64,000 bases of DNA from Rikenellaceae bacterium. Lineage in GTDB: Bacteria; Bacteroidota; Bacteroidia; Bacteroidales; Rikenellaceae. A program made the translations under genes and the position numbers. The DNA lies in NCBI GenBank assembly GCA_017935625.1, contig JAGBHC010000005.1:62001-126000 (forward strand). Reading direction: 5' to 3'. The notes beneath the pieces were generated by a model. The model did no database searches and was not told the DNA's origin. It saw only the letters and a program-made list of their open reading frames with translations. Positions 29,358 to 38,358 of this stretch are shown here, piece after piece (the first letter of the stretch is position 1; each line of letters begins with the position of its first letter).

Positions 29358-29969
29358 TTAATTTTTCACTTCCAAACCCAGTCCCTCCACCTTGCCGAGC
29401 CGCTCGGCCAGCCGCTGGCTGCGGCTCGCCCGTATGGAGAGCGTCATGCGGCAGAGGTTGTCGAAGGTCTGCTCCGCGATGCGGGGCTGCTCCTCCTTGA
29501 CGATGCGCATCACGTCGTTCATGGTCAGGTAGGAGAAGGTTATCTCCATCCTCACGTCCACCGTCCGCTCCTCCACCCTGCCCTCGGCGATGGCCGCGGC
29601 CGCGCTTTCGCGGTAGGCGTTTATGAGTCCCGGCACGCCGAGTTTCGTTCCGCCGAAGTAGCGCACCACGGCAATCAGCGTGTCGGTCAGTTCGTTCGAC
29701 AGCAGCTGCCCCAGTATGGGACGGCCGGCGGTTCCCGAGGGTTCGCCGTCGTCGTTGGCCCGGCTCGCTTCGCCCCGGGGGCCCAGCCGCCAGGCATAGC
29801 AGCAGTGGGTCGCATCGTAGTGGCGTTTGCGCAGGGCGTCGAGCGTCTGCTTTATCTCCTCTTCGCTCTCCACGTGGCAGGCATAGGCCAGGAACTTGCT
29901 GCTCCTGTCCTTGAATACCGCTTCGGCCCATCCGTCGAGCGTCCTGTAGGTGTCGTCCGCTTCGGTCAC
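29358..29969 (-). CDS. IMPACT (YigZ) family protein
   Basis: A 203-residue protein of the YigZ/UPF0029 family. The N-terminal domain carries the signature NDDGEPSGTAGRPIL and VVRYFGGTKLGVPGLINAYR. A C-terminal ferredoxin-like EF-G-V-type domain follows (from about 140). Bacterial members are of uncertain function; the eukaryotic relative IMPACT modulates Gcn2. It is tightly packed between lepB (4 nt) and pyrB (15 nt). Confidence 0.93.
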   Translation of the reverse strand: MTEADDTYRTLDGWAEAVFKDRSSKFLAYACHVESEEEIKQTLDALRKRHYDATHCCYAWRLGPRGEASRANDDGEPSGTAGRPILGQLLSNELTDTLIAVVRYFGGTKLGVPGLINAYRESAAAAIAEGRVEERTVDVRMEITFSYLTMNDVMRIVKEEQPRIAEQTFDNLCRMTLSIRASRSQRLAERLGKVEGLGLEVKN

Positions 29970-29973
29970 GTCC

Positions 29974-31347
29974 TTACTCCACTTTACGGAACATCCTGTT
30001 CCAGCGTATGTTCTTGGGGAAGCGCTTCTCCTTGTCGAGCGAGAGCCAGATGAATGCGGCGCGGCCCACGATGTGGTCCTCGGGCACGAAGCCCCAGAAG
30101 CGCGAGTCGGCCGAGTTGTGCCGGTTGTCGCCCATCATGAAGAAGTAGTCCATTGCGAAGGTGTAGGAGTCGGCCGGAGCGCCGTTGATGTAAATCCGTC
30201 CCTGCTTCACTTCGAGCCGGTTGCCCTCGTAGGTCTCGATGATTCGCCGGTAGAGGGGCAGGTTTTGCAGGGTGAGCGGAACGGTGGCGCCTTTGGCGGG
30301 CACCCACAGCGGACCGAAGTTGTCCTCCGTCCAGCGGTAGGCCGAGTCGTTGGGGAATATCTGGTCGTAGTACTCCACCGACTCGTAGGGAGTCACTTCG
30401 ACGATGTTTCCCATGTTCGCGATGCGCTCCCGCATGGCGGCGTGCAGCGGCAGCGTGTAGGTCTTGGTGTAGGGGTTGTAGCTGATGTCCTCGGCCGAGA
30501 TGCCCATCTCTTCGAATGCGTTGCGGCTGATGGGCGTTCCGTTGGTGGTCACCGCATACTGATACTGCACCTTCCCGGCCTGCTGCTGTGGCCGGCCGTT
30601 CACGTAGAGCTGCGAATGGATGATTTCTATCGTGTCGCCCGGAATACCCACGCAGCGTTTGATGTAGTTTTCGCGCTTGTCCACCGGCCGCGAAATGACC
30701 GTATAGTCCTTGTAGAGGCGCTCCCGTCCGCGCTCCGGGCCCAGCGCCTGCTGGTAGTCGCGCAGGGCGCTGTAATAGGATACGTTCTGGTTTTCGAGCA
30801 GCACGGTGTCGCCGGCCGGGAAGTTGAACACCACCACGTCGTTGCGCTCCACCTTCCGCAATCCCTTGAGCCGGTGATAGGGCCACTTGACCGCTTCGCT
30901 GAACGACTTTCTGGTCTTCGAGAAGGGCATGGTGTGGTGCACGAAGGGGAACGAGAGGGGGGTATTGGGCATCTGGGGTCCGTAAGCGGCCTTGCTCACG
31001 TAGAGGTAGTCGCCGATGAGCAGGCTCTTCTCCATCGACGACGAGGGGATGACGTACATGGCGAAGAAGAAGATGTGGATAAGCGTGGCCAGCACCGTGG
31101 CGAAGAGCAGCGCATCCACCCAGTCGAAGATACTACGCAGCAAGGGGTTGCGCTTGACGGCCTCGGCCGGTTTGCCCCACACGTAGCGTTTCAGCGCCTT
31201 GGTGATGTAGATGTCGAAAAGTACGACCACGCCCAGCAGCATCCAGGGGTTTTCGGTCCACACCACGAACCACAGCGTATAGACGACGGTCGCCAGCGAG
31301 AATTTCACCCACCGGTTGCCGAATATTCTTTTCACTCTTTCAAGCAT
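29974..31347 (-). CDS. lepB: Signal peptidase I, Bacteroidales large form
   Basis: A 457-residue membrane serine protease that cleaves signal peptides. N-terminal membrane helices cover about 15-50 and 75-100. The nucleophile is Ser104 in VIPSSSMEKSL and the general base Lys230 is in YIKRCVGIPGD. The box MMGDNRHNSADSRFWGFVP closes the catalytic domain. It is longer than E. coli LepB because of insertions between the Ser and Lys boxes and before the last box, which is common in Bacteroidetes. It sits 7 nt after dapB. Confidence 0.95.
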   Translation of the reverse strand: MLERVKRIFGNRWVKFSLATVVYTLWFVVWTENPWMLLGVVVLFDIYITKALKRYVWGKPAEAVKRNPLLRSIFDWVDALLFATVLATLIHIFFFAMYVIPSSSMEKSLLIGDYLYVSKAAYGPQMPNTPLSFPFVHHTMPFSKTRKSFSEAVKWPYHRLKGLRKVERNDVVVFNFPAGDTVLLENQNVSYYSALRDYQQALGPERGRERLYKDYTVISRPVDKRENYIKRCVGIPGDTIEIIHSQLYVNGRPQQQAGKVQYQYAVTTNGTPISRNAFEEMGISAEDISYNPYTKTYTLPLHAAMRERIANMGNIVEVTPYESVEYYDQIFPNDSAYRWTEDNFGPLWVPAKGATVPLTLQNLPLYRRIIETYEGNRLEVKQGRIYINGAPADSYTFAMDYFFMMGDNRHNSADSRFWGFVPEDHIVGRAAFIWLSLDKEKRFPKNIRWNRMFRKVE

Positions 31348-31354
31348 CGTTTTC

Positions 31355-32068
31355 TTATTTTAAGAGGTCGTTCATCGAATAAATACCTTTTTTGTCGCGC
31401 AGGAACTCCGCAGCAATCACCGCGCCGAGGGCGAAACCCCGTCTGCTCTTGGCCTGGTGGGCGATGGTGAGCACGTCGGCCTCCGATTCGTAGGTGACGG
31501 TGTGTATGCCCGGCACCACGCTGCGTCTTATGGAGGCGATTCCCAACTCCGAGGGGACGGTGGTGGCCCCTTCGGTCCACTTCGTCTTGCGCTCCACCTC
31601 CGCGAGGATTCCCTCGGCCAGCGTGATGGCCGTTCCGCTGGGAGCGTCCTTCTTCTGGGTGTGGTGGGTCTCCTCGATGGTGACGTCGTATTCGGGGAAG
31701 CGGTTCATCAGGCGGGCCAGCATTTCGTTCACCCGGAACATGAGATTGACTCCGATGCTGTAATTCGAGGCGTAGAAAAAGGCGCCGTTCCGCTCCGTGC
31801 AGATTCGTTTCGCCTCCGCCATGCGGTCGAGCCAGGCGGTGGTGCCGCACACCACGGGCACGCCGCACTCCAGGCAGCGCACGATGTTGTCGAATGCGGC
31901 GGCCGGCGTGGAGAATTCGATGGCCGCGTCGGCACCGGCCAGGTGAGCCGCGTCGAGTTGGCCGCGGTTGTCGGCATCGATTATCAGGCTGATGCGGTGG
32001 CCTCTTTCGATAAGGACCTTTTCAATCTCCTTACCCATTTTGCCGTATCCTATGAGGGCAACATTCAT
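31355..32068 (-). CDS. dapB: 4-hydroxy-tetrahydrodipicolinate reductase DapB
   Basis: A 237-residue NAD(P)H-dependent enzyme of the lysine/diaminopimelate pathway. The nucleotide-binding start is MNVALIGYGKMGKEIE. The active-site motif ETHHTQKKDAPSGTA includes the catalytic His pair and the Lys. ATG 32068 is chosen because the Rossmann strand begins directly there and the promoter is at 32099-32106; the frame is open further upstream without homology. It leads the operon dapB-lepB-IMPACT-pyrBI. Confidence 0.95.
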   Translation of the reverse strand: MNVALIGYGKMGKEIEKVLIERGHRISLIIDADNRGQLDAAHLAGADAAIEFSTPAAAFDNIVRCLECGVPVVCGTTAWLDRMAEAKRICTERNGAFFYASNYSIGVNLMFRVNEMLARLMNRFPEYDVTIEETHHTQKKDAPSGTAITLAEGILAEVERKTKWTEGATTVPSELGIASIRRSVVPGIHTVTYESEADVLTIAHQAKSRRGFALGAVIAAEFLRDKKGIYSMNDLLK

Positions 32069-32098
32069 ACCGGTTCCGTCTATTGGTTTTAAATCAGA

Positions 32099-32106
32099 CA
32101 AAGGTA
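32099..32106 (-). promoter_or_regulatory. -7 element for the dapB operon
   Basis: The minus strand reads TACCTTTG, a full TAnnTTTG match, 30 nt before the dapB ATG. Confidence 0.6.
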
Positions 32107-32280
32107 CGGATTTGCGACCGATTTTTAAAGCGTTTGACGATTTTTTTCGCTTCCCGTCCGCTCCGCCGGCATGCCTGCGGCACGACGGAAAGCAGAGCAT
32201 CGAAAGAGGGGCGGGCCGGCGAAAGGGATGCCTTCCGAAAAATTAAGCGCTCCGATGCGGTCGAAAAGCGTAAAAAATGC

Positions 32281-32288
32281 TATCTTTG
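32281..32288 (+). promoter_or_regulatory. -7 element for truA-galK
   Basis: TATCTTTG, 31 nt before ATG 32320. It supports that start over the open frame reaching back to 32083. Confidence 0.6.
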
Positions 32289-32319
32289 TATTACCAACGC
32301 AGTTGTATCGGAAGAAAGT

Positions 32320-33075
32320 ATGCGATATTTCATTTATCTCTCCTACGACGGCAGCGCCTACTGCGGCTGGCAGCGGCAGCCCGATGCGCCCACCGTGCAG
32401 CAGACCCTCGAAGAGGCTCTCGGCACGTTGCTGCGCCGGCCGGTCGCGGTGACCGGAGCCGGCCGCACCGACACGGGGGTGCATGCCTCCCGCTACGTGG
32501 CCCACTTCGACTGCGGGGAGGAAATCGGCCCGGTCGCCCGGACGTGCTACCGCCTCAATTCGATACTTCCCTCCGACATCGCCGTGCACGACCTGCGGCG
32601 GGTGGCCGACGACGCCCACGCCCGCTTCGACGCCCTGAGCCGCGAATACACCTATTATATCCGCCGCAGCAAACATCCGTTCGACCGCAACTTCTCGTGG
32701 CAATACGGCGTGGAGCTCGACATGGAGCGGATGAACGAGGCGGCCGCACGCCTCTCAGACTACCGCGACTTCACCACCTTTGCCAAGCTCAACTCGGCCA
32801 ACAAGACCAACATCTGCCGCATTTCCAGCGCCCGGTGGACGCGCGAGGGCGAACGGCTCGTCTTCCGGATACGTGCCGACCGCTTCCTGCGCAACATGGT
32901 GCGGGCCATCGTGGCGGCTCTGGTGGACGTGGGGCGCGGCAAAATCAATCCGGAGCGCTTCGCGGAGCTCATCGAACTGCGCGACCTCTCGCTGGCCCGG
33001 GGGTCGGCCCCGGCCCGGGGGCTCTTTCTCAGCGACGTGGAGTACGGCGCCGAAATAGAATACGATAACCATTAA
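32320..33075 (+). CDS. truA: tRNA pseudouridine(38-40) synthase TruA
   Basis: A 251-residue pseudouridine synthase modifying the anticodon stem of tRNAs. The catalytic Asp51 lies in AGRTDTGVHA, and the N-terminal MRYFIYLSYDGSAYCGWQ is typical. RADRFLRNMVRAIVAALVDVG closes the active site. Start chosen from the family N-terminus and the promoter. galK begins 14 nt after the stop, so the two are probably co-transcribed. Confidence 0.96.
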   Translation: MRYFIYLSYDGSAYCGWQRQPDAPTVQQTLEEALGTLLRRPVAVTGAGRTDTGVHASRYVAHFDCGEEIGPVARTCYRLNSILPSDIAVHDLRRVADDAHARFDALSREYTYYIRRSKHPFDRNFSWQYGVELDMERMNEAAARLSDYRDFTTFAKLNSANKTNICRISSARWTREGERLVFRIRADRFLRNMVRAIVAALVDVGRGKINPERFAELIELRDLSLARGSAPARGLFLSDVEYGAEIEYDNH

Positions 33076-33089
33076 ACATACGATTTGAA

Positions 33090-34247
33090 ATGAACATGTC
33101 ACAGAGAGTGCAGGAAGAGTTTGCACAACGTTACGGGGCCGGAGCACGGTTCTACGCTTCGCCCGGAAGAATCAACCTTATCGGCGAACACACCGACTAC
33201 AACCTCGGATTCGTACTGCCCGCAGCGGTGGACAAAGCCATCTACCTGGCTGTCGCCCCCACCGGAGCCGACCGTTCGCGGCTCTATTCGATAGATTTCG
33301 ACCAGGAGCTGCAATTCGACCTCACGGGCGGCGAGAAGCCCCAGGAGCAGTGGGCCTGCTATATCTACGGCGTGGTGCAGGAGATGATGAAGCGCGGCGC
33401 CCGTCCCGGGAATTTCGACTGCGTGCTGGGCGGCGACGTGCCCCTGGGTGCCGGCATGAGCTCCTCGGCGGCTCTGGAGAGCGTCGTGGGCTATGCGGTG
33501 AACGACCTCTTCGGACTGGGATTCGACCGGGCCGACCTGGCCAAAATCGGCCAGATGACCGAGCACAACTACATCGGCGTGCGGTGCGGCATCATGGACC
33601 AGTTCGCGTCGCTTTTCGGCCGCTGCGGCCAGGTGATTCGCCTCGACTGCCGTTCGCTGGAGTACGAAATGACCCCCTTCGACCCGCAGGGCTACCGTCT
33701 GGTGCTCATCGACTCGATGGTCAAGCACTCGCTGGCCTCGAGCGAATACAATGTCCGCCGGGCGCAGTGCGAGGCCGGCGTGGCCGCCGTCGCCCGTCAT
33801 GCGGCGGGTGTGGAGTCGCTGCGCGACGTGACGCGCGAGATGCTCGATACCTACCGTTCGGAGATGGACGAACTCACCTACCGTCGCTGCGCCTACGTCA
33901 TCGACGAGAACCGGCGTCTGCTCGACGGCTGCGAGCTGCTCAAGCACGGCGATTACAAGGGTTTCGGAGAGAAGATGTTCGGCAGCCACGAAGGGCTGAG
34001 CAAAGAGTATAACGTAAGCTGCCGCGAGCTGGACTTCATCGCCGGCATCGCCCGGAGCACCGACGGAGTCATCGGCGCCCGCATGATGGGCGGCGGTTTC
34101 GGCGGCTGCGTCATCAACCTGGTCGAAGAGTCGGTCCACGACTCCTATCTCGACGAGGTGAAGGGCCGCTTCGAGCGGGAGTTCGGCCTCACGCCCCGCA
34201 CCATCGACGTGGTGATAGGCGACGGAGCCCGCCGGCTCGATGCGTAG
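33090..34247 (+). CDS. galK: Galactokinase
   Basis: A 385-residue GHMP kinase that phosphorylates galactose for the Leloir pathway. The galactokinase signature GRINLIGEHTDYN is near residue 27 and the ATP loop LGAGMSSSAALES near 120. The catalytic Asp lies in CGIMDQFASLFG, and GGGFGGCVINLV is the third GHMP motif. galT, galE and a sugar transporter are not in the window. It ends at a strong bidirectional terminator. Confidence 0.96.
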   Translation: MNMSQRVQEEFAQRYGAGARFYASPGRINLIGEHTDYNLGFVLPAAVDKAIYLAVAPTGADRSRLYSIDFDQELQFDLTGGEKPQEQWACYIYGVVQEMMKRGARPGNFDCVLGGDVPLGAGMSSSAALESVVGYAVNDLFGLGFDRADLAKIGQMTEHNYIGVRCGIMDQFASLFGRCGQVIRLDCRSLEYEMTPFDPQGYRLVLIDSMVKHSLASSEYNVRRAQCEAGVAAVARHAAGVESLRDVTREMLDTYRSEMDELTYRRCAYVIDENRRLLDGCELLKHGDYKGFGEKMFGSHEGLSKEYNVSCRELDFIAGIARSTDGVIGARMMGGGFGGCVINLVEESVHDSYLDEVKGRFEREFGLTPRTIDVVIGDGARRLDA

Positions 34248-34266
34248 GACGAAGCCTGCGGTCCGC

Positions 34267-34317
34267 AAAAACGTCGGGGAGCCTCCTCTCGAAAGAGAGC
34301 GGCTCCCCGACGTTTTT
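34267..34317. terminator. Bidirectional terminator between galK and the GH43 gene
   Basis: AAAAACGTCGGGGAGCC pairs perfectly with GGCTCCCCGACGTTTTT (17 bp), A/T-rich at both ends, so it can stop both galK and the converging GH43 gene. Confidence 0.95.
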
Positions 34318-34389
34318 ATACTCCCCCGCACGGCTCTCCGTGCGAATAGCGGCGCACGGACGGACCGTTCGGGAGCGGGCCGGAAGACC

Positions 34390-37300
34390 TTATAGCGTGG
34401 GTCGTACGGTCTGTATGGTCCCGTCCTCGTTGAAGTAGAGGCGGTCGATGCATACTTCGCGGTAGTAGCCGGCCGACCAGCCCCGGGCGAGTCCGTCGGG
34501 CCGCTGGAAGCGGTGGTACACGATGTACCATTCGTCGGTGCCCGGACGGCGGATTACGGCGTGGTGTCCCGTACCGTAGATTTGTTTCGACGGCTCTTTG
34601 CCGAGAACGACGGTGCGGCTTACCGGTTCTTCGATTTCCGTGGGCGAGTCGCTCATGGCGTAGCGCACCCGGTATTCGGGGCTGCGCGTGTCGTTTTCCG
34701 ACCACATGAAATAGTATTTCCCGTTGCGGAAAAAGACGTAGCAGCCCTCTCCGTAGCGGTACTCCTGCTGCCGTTCGCGCGGTATCACGTAGCGCATCGT
34801 CCCCTCTTTGAGCGAGAGCATGTCCTCCTCGAGTTCGGCGACGACCAGGAACGAGTTGCCCCAGTAGAGGTAATATTTTCCGCTCTGCGGGTCGCGGAAC
34901 ACGTCGGGGTCGATGATATGGCCGCGCATGGGGCCCTCTTCGGGCTGGGGAATCATCGGTTTGCCCAATGCGTCGCGGAAAGGACCGGCCGGATGGTCGG
35001 CCGTGGCCACGCCGATGTTTCCGTCGGCCACGAAATAGTAGAAATAGCGGTATTCCGCATCTTCGCCCTCGCCGAATCTGCGCTCGATGATGCAGGGGGC
35101 CCACAGCCGCTCGTCGGCCCACGAAACATCTTTTTTCAGGTCGATGACCGTTCCTTCTCGCTTCCAGCTCTTCAGGTCGTCGGACGAATATACGTGGGCG
35201 TCGTGGTTGCGCCACTCTTCGTAGCCGTCGGTGGTGGGATAGAGATAGTACTTGCCCGTCTTTTCGGAATAGAGTATCTCCGGGTCGGCATAGAAGCCCG
35301 CGATGACGGGATTGTTCGCATTCGGCTCCAGGTGCTGCGGCGCGGTCTCGTACTCGCGCGGGTTGTCGTTCCAGTAGTTCTCGAGCCGTTCGGCCTCCTC
35401 GGCCGTAATCTGCACCACGGCTCCGTGCTTGGGCGACGAGAAATTGAGGGTGCGCATCTTGCCGTTGTTGAATTCGCCCAGGTCCCGGAAGTTGCAGAAG
35501 TCCGAAGTCTCCACGAAGCCGAAAGTCATGGGCTTCTGCCGGTAAATGTCGTACATCAGCACCCAGCGCTCTTCGCCGATGCGCTTGTATACGTGCGGAG
35601 CCTCGCAGCCCACGACCGCGGCATCCACCCAGCGGCCGTCGAAGTTCCATCCGCCCGTGGGCCGGTCGGAGGTGGCGTGCTTGATGCCCGCTTCGCCGTC
35701 GTGGCTGACATACATGAGGTGGTAGGTATCCCCCACCTTCGTTATATCGCCGTCGATGGCCGAGATTTTTTCGTCGGGATACTGAAACAGCACCGTCGGT
35801 TCCGTTTCGATGGTGTCGAAAGCCTCGTTCACATAGACGTAGTAGAGTTTGTTGGGCTCGTTTTTCTGTCTCATGGTCAGGTAGACCATGTAGCGCCCCG
35901 CCTGGTCGTCGTAAATCGTTTCCGGAGCCCATGCGCATCCGATTTCCTTCCATGCGGTGAACAGGCTGTCGAAATTCTGTACGGAGTGCGTCCAGTGGAG
36001 CAGGTCCCACGACTTCATCATCACGATGCCGCGGTTGTTGCCCCATCCGTAGACGTCGGATTGCCGTTCCCACTCCAGCTCGCGCTTGCCTTCGCGGCGG
36101 CCGTAGATGTGCAGGTCGGTCATGGTCATGTAGAAGGCTCCGTCGGGGCCGCGGTAGATATGCGGGTCGCGTATGCCTTTCTGAAGGGCGACGGTGTCGC
36201 CGGCGATTACGGGACGGTCGTTGTTGAGCGCCCTGAACTGACGTCCGTCGTAGCTGACGGCCATGTGCAGGCCGTGGTCCTCGTCCTTGTGATATACCAT
36301 CAGATAGGCTTTCATCTCCTTCTCGTCGGGTTTGTAGCTCCGATAGCGGAAGTCGCTGAATTCGCTCTCGCCCTTTCCGGCCGTCATCAGGCCGGGACGC
36401 ACCGCCAGAAAACCACGCAGGTTGTTGTGGTTCATCTCCGAGAGGTCGAGGCCCTCGCCCAGCCGCTGCCAGTTCGTTCCGTCGCCGCTCACCCGGGCCG
36501 TCATCCGGTTCCCCGCATTGCTCAGGCGGATGTAGCTCCCCTTCTTCGTCCTGCAGGCGATTTTCTTCAGCAGTTCGCCCTTATGATAGAGGTAGAACCA
36601 TTTGCCGTCGGTGGTGACTCCGCTGTACGTTTTTTCGTTGTAGAAGAGCATCAGGCCGCTCTCTGCGGCTCCGTTCCTCACCTTAACCTGCACGTCGTAT
36701 CCTTTGTCCTCGGCCGTGGTCAGCAGGTAGCGGGCATCGCCCGCCCCGTCGCCTTTGCCCTGCATCAGCAGTCTGCCCCCGCCGGGACGGACGGTGTGCG
36801 GTGCGTATTCGCGATAGAAGGTCCATTGCAGTCCGAGCGTGTCGGAGCGGAAGTCGTCGCTGAGCGTGAAGCCGTGTCTTATGGTCTTCTCCGCTTTGGG
36901 AAGCGGCTGCGATTTTTTGGTGCGGAACCATCCGTCGGCAGTCCACTCGACGGGTTCGAGCAGCGTCTGGCGGCCCAGCGAGTGGTATCCGTTGGCGTAT
37001 GCGTGATAAACCATCCACCAGTTGCCGTCGGCATCGTCGATGAGCGTACCGTGTCCTTTCGACCACCAGGCGTCGGTCTGCGAATAGGTGTGCACGACGG
37101 GGTTGTAGGGCGACTCCTCCCAGGGGCCTTCCGGCTGCCGGGCACGCGCACTCACAATCATGTGGCTGGTGGCGGGGCCGGCCGTTCCGCCCTCGGCCGA
37201 TGTCAGGTAGTAGTAGCCGTTGCGGTATATCAGTTTGGGCGATTCCAGATACTTTTCGGGCCAGGCGCCCTCCGTCACCCAGTTTTTCGGGATGTCCCAT

Positions 37301-37806
37301 CCGCGGTGCACCGTTTTCAGCGTGTCGGTCAGGGCCGTGCCCTCGGCGTTGAGCGGCGCCATGCGTCCGCGATGCACGAAGAGGTAGCGTCTGCCCGTCC
37401 GCGCATCCGCTATGTGTCCGGGGTCTATTCCATCCGAGCCCTCCACTTCGACGGGGCTCGACCACGGGCCCTCGATTTTGTCGGCGATACATACGTACAC
37501 CTTCCTGTTCGAGGGGAAGTAGAGATAATATTTGCCGTCGTGTTTCAGCAGTTCGGGCGCCCACGCATCGTTTATCTGCTGTGTGGCGACCCGGCATACC
37601 GGCTCCCAGTTCACCAGGTCCTGCGAGTGCCAGATGAGGAATCCGGGATTGTAGTTGAACATGGAGTGCGTCATGTAGAAGTCGCGTCCTTCTCGCATGA
37701 TGCTCGGGTCGGCGTAGTCGCCCGCCAGGATGCAGCGGGGGAATCCCTGCGCCAGCGCGGCGGCCGCGACGAGCGTCAGGGAGAGTGTCAGTAAAAATTT
37801 TTTCAT
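34390..37806 (-). CDS. Secreted protein with three GH43 glycosidase modules
   Basis: A 1138-residue exported protein (signal peptide MKKFLLTLSLTLVAAAALAQ). Three five-bladed-propeller GH43 modules can be traced, each with the catalytic triad in the right order. Module 1 (about 25-300): base Asp33 (ADPSI), Asp128 (IDPGH), acid Glu188 (LESPK). A beta-sandwich of the GH43 C-terminal/DUF1349 type follows (about 313-490). Module 2 (about 498-800): Asp547 (IRDPH), Asp685 (AIDGD), Glu735 (CEAPH). Module 3 (about 830-1138): Asp841 (YADPE), Asp966 (IIDPD), Glu1020 (YGEGC), with the ion-binding GTGHH at 1078-1082. GH43 enzymes cleave arabinofuranosides and xylosides. The gene stands alone, convergent with galK. 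Confidence 0.9.
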   Translation of the reverse strand: MKKFLLTLSLTLVAAAALAQGFPRCILAGDYADPSIMREGRDFYMTHSMFNYNPGFLIWHSQDLVNWEPVCRVATQQINDAWAPELLKHDGKYYLYFPSNRKVYVCIADKIEGPWSSPVEVEGSDGIDPGHIADARTGRRYLFVHRGRMAPLNAEGTALTDTLKTVHRGWDIPKNWVTEGAWPEKYLESPKLIYRNGYYYLTSAEGGTAGPATSHMIVSARARQPEGPWEESPYNPVVHTYSQTDAWWSKGHGTLIDDADGNWWMVYHAYANGYHSLGRQTLLEPVEWTADGWFRTKKSQPLPKAEKTIRHGFTLSDDFRSDTLGLQWTFYREYAPHTVRPGGGRLLMQGKGDGAGDARYLLTTAEDKGYDVQVKVRNGAAESGLMLFYNEKTYSGVTTDGKWFYLYHKGELLKKIACRTKKGSYIRLSNAGNRMTARVSGDGTNWQRLGEGLDLSEMNHNNLRGFLAVRPGLMTAGKGESEFSDFRYRSYKPDEKEMKAYLMVYHKDEDHGLHMAVSYDGRQFRALNNDRPVIAGDTVALQKGIRDPHIYRGPDGAFYMTMTDLHIYGRREGKRELEWERQSDVYGWGNNRGIVMMKSWDLLHWTHSVQNFDSLFTAWKEIGCAWAPETIYDDQAGRYMVYLTMRQKNEPNKLYYVYVNEAFDTIETEPTVLFQYPDEKISAIDGDITKVGDTYHLMYVSHDGEAGIKHATSDRPTGGWNFDGRWVDAAVVGCEAPHVYKRIGEERWVLMYDIYRQKPMTFGFVETSDFCNFRDLGEFNNGKMRTLNFSSPKHGAVVQITAEEAERLENYWNDNPREYETAPQHLEPNANNPVIAGFYADPEILYSEKTGKYYLYPTTDGYEEWRNHDAHVYSSDDLKSWKREGTVIDLKKDVSWADERLWAPCIIERRFGEGEDAEYRYFYYFVADGNIGVATADHPAGPFRDALGKPMIPQPEEGPMRGHIIDPDVFRDPQSGKYYLYWGNSFLVVAELEEDMLSLKEGTMRYVIPRERQQEYRYGEGCYVFFRNGKYYFMWSENDTRSPEYRVRYAMSDSPTEIEEPVSRTVVLGKEPSKQIYGTGHHAVIRRPGTDEWYIVYHRFQRPDGLARGWSAGYYREVCIDRLYFNEDGTIQTVRPTL

Positions 37807-38027
37807 CTGTCTGTCGTTTAGTGTTTGGGCGGCGGAGGGTCGTGGCCGGTCGAACGGCCGGCGGCTTCCGTTTACAAAAATAGGAAAATTTTTCGTATGG
37901 CAGCCGTTCGTTTTTGCAAATTCGGGTGTTTCCCCGGCCGGAAGCGGCGCGGCTCCCCGTTTTCCGCGCTCCTCGCACGACTTTTGCAGAAGGAGGTTGC
38001 GAAAGTCGAATTAAAAAACGCAATCGT

Positions 38028-38225
38028 ATGATTCTTTGGATTATCGTCTATTGGGTAGGTGTCGCCATCGCCGTGTGGAGCGTGGCCGACCTGTTCATGA
38101 ACAAGAACATCTCCATCTGGTGGAAACTGCTCATTTCGCTGGTGCTGCTCTTTTGCAGCTGGATAGGATGGCTGCTCTATTTTCTGGTCATCCGCGGCAT
38201 GCTGCCCGATTACCGGCGCGAATAG
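38028..38225 (+). CDS. Small two-helix membrane protein (PLDc_N-like)
   Basis: A 65-residue protein consisting of two hydrophobic helices (about 2-22 and 31-55) joined by FMNKNISIWWK, ending RGMLPDYRRE. The layout resembles the small PLDc_N (phospholipase D N-terminal-like) membrane proteins found in many bacteria, whose role is unknown. ATG 38028 is the first Met before the helix; upstream codons of the same frame look non-coding. It lies between the divergent GH43 gene and a hairpin at 38284-38320. Confidence 0.75.
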   Translation: MILWIIVYWVGVAIAVWSVADLFMNKNISIWWKLLISLVLLFCSWIGWLLYFLVIRGMLPDYRRE

Positions 38226-38283
38226 CCCCTGCCGCCGGGAGGCGGCGGAGTGCGGCCCGGCGGCCGCTCCGTCTCTTTTTGCG

Positions 38284-38320
38284 AACCGTCCCCGCAGGCG
38301 ACACTCCTGCGGGGACGGTT
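38284..38320. terminator. GC-rich hairpin between convergent small genes
   Basis: AACCGTCCCCGCAGG pairs with CCTGCGGGGACGGTT (15 bp, 7-nt loop). It lacks a T-run but is placed where both the small membrane gene and the converging minus-strand gene end. Confidence 0.55.
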
Positions 38321-38358
38321 CGGCATTTCGGCGGACGAAGCGAGGGGCATGCGGAGGG

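Noticed and set aside
34513-37794. A 1093-codon open frame on the plus strand opposite the GH43 gene
   Set aside because: It mirrors the minus-strand gene with third-position G/C bias, has no recognisable domain and no promoter. The same applies to long antisense frames opposite rel (13676-15565), dnaA (17146-18981), the uvrA-pyrB region (27372-30053) and glnN (60709-62820).
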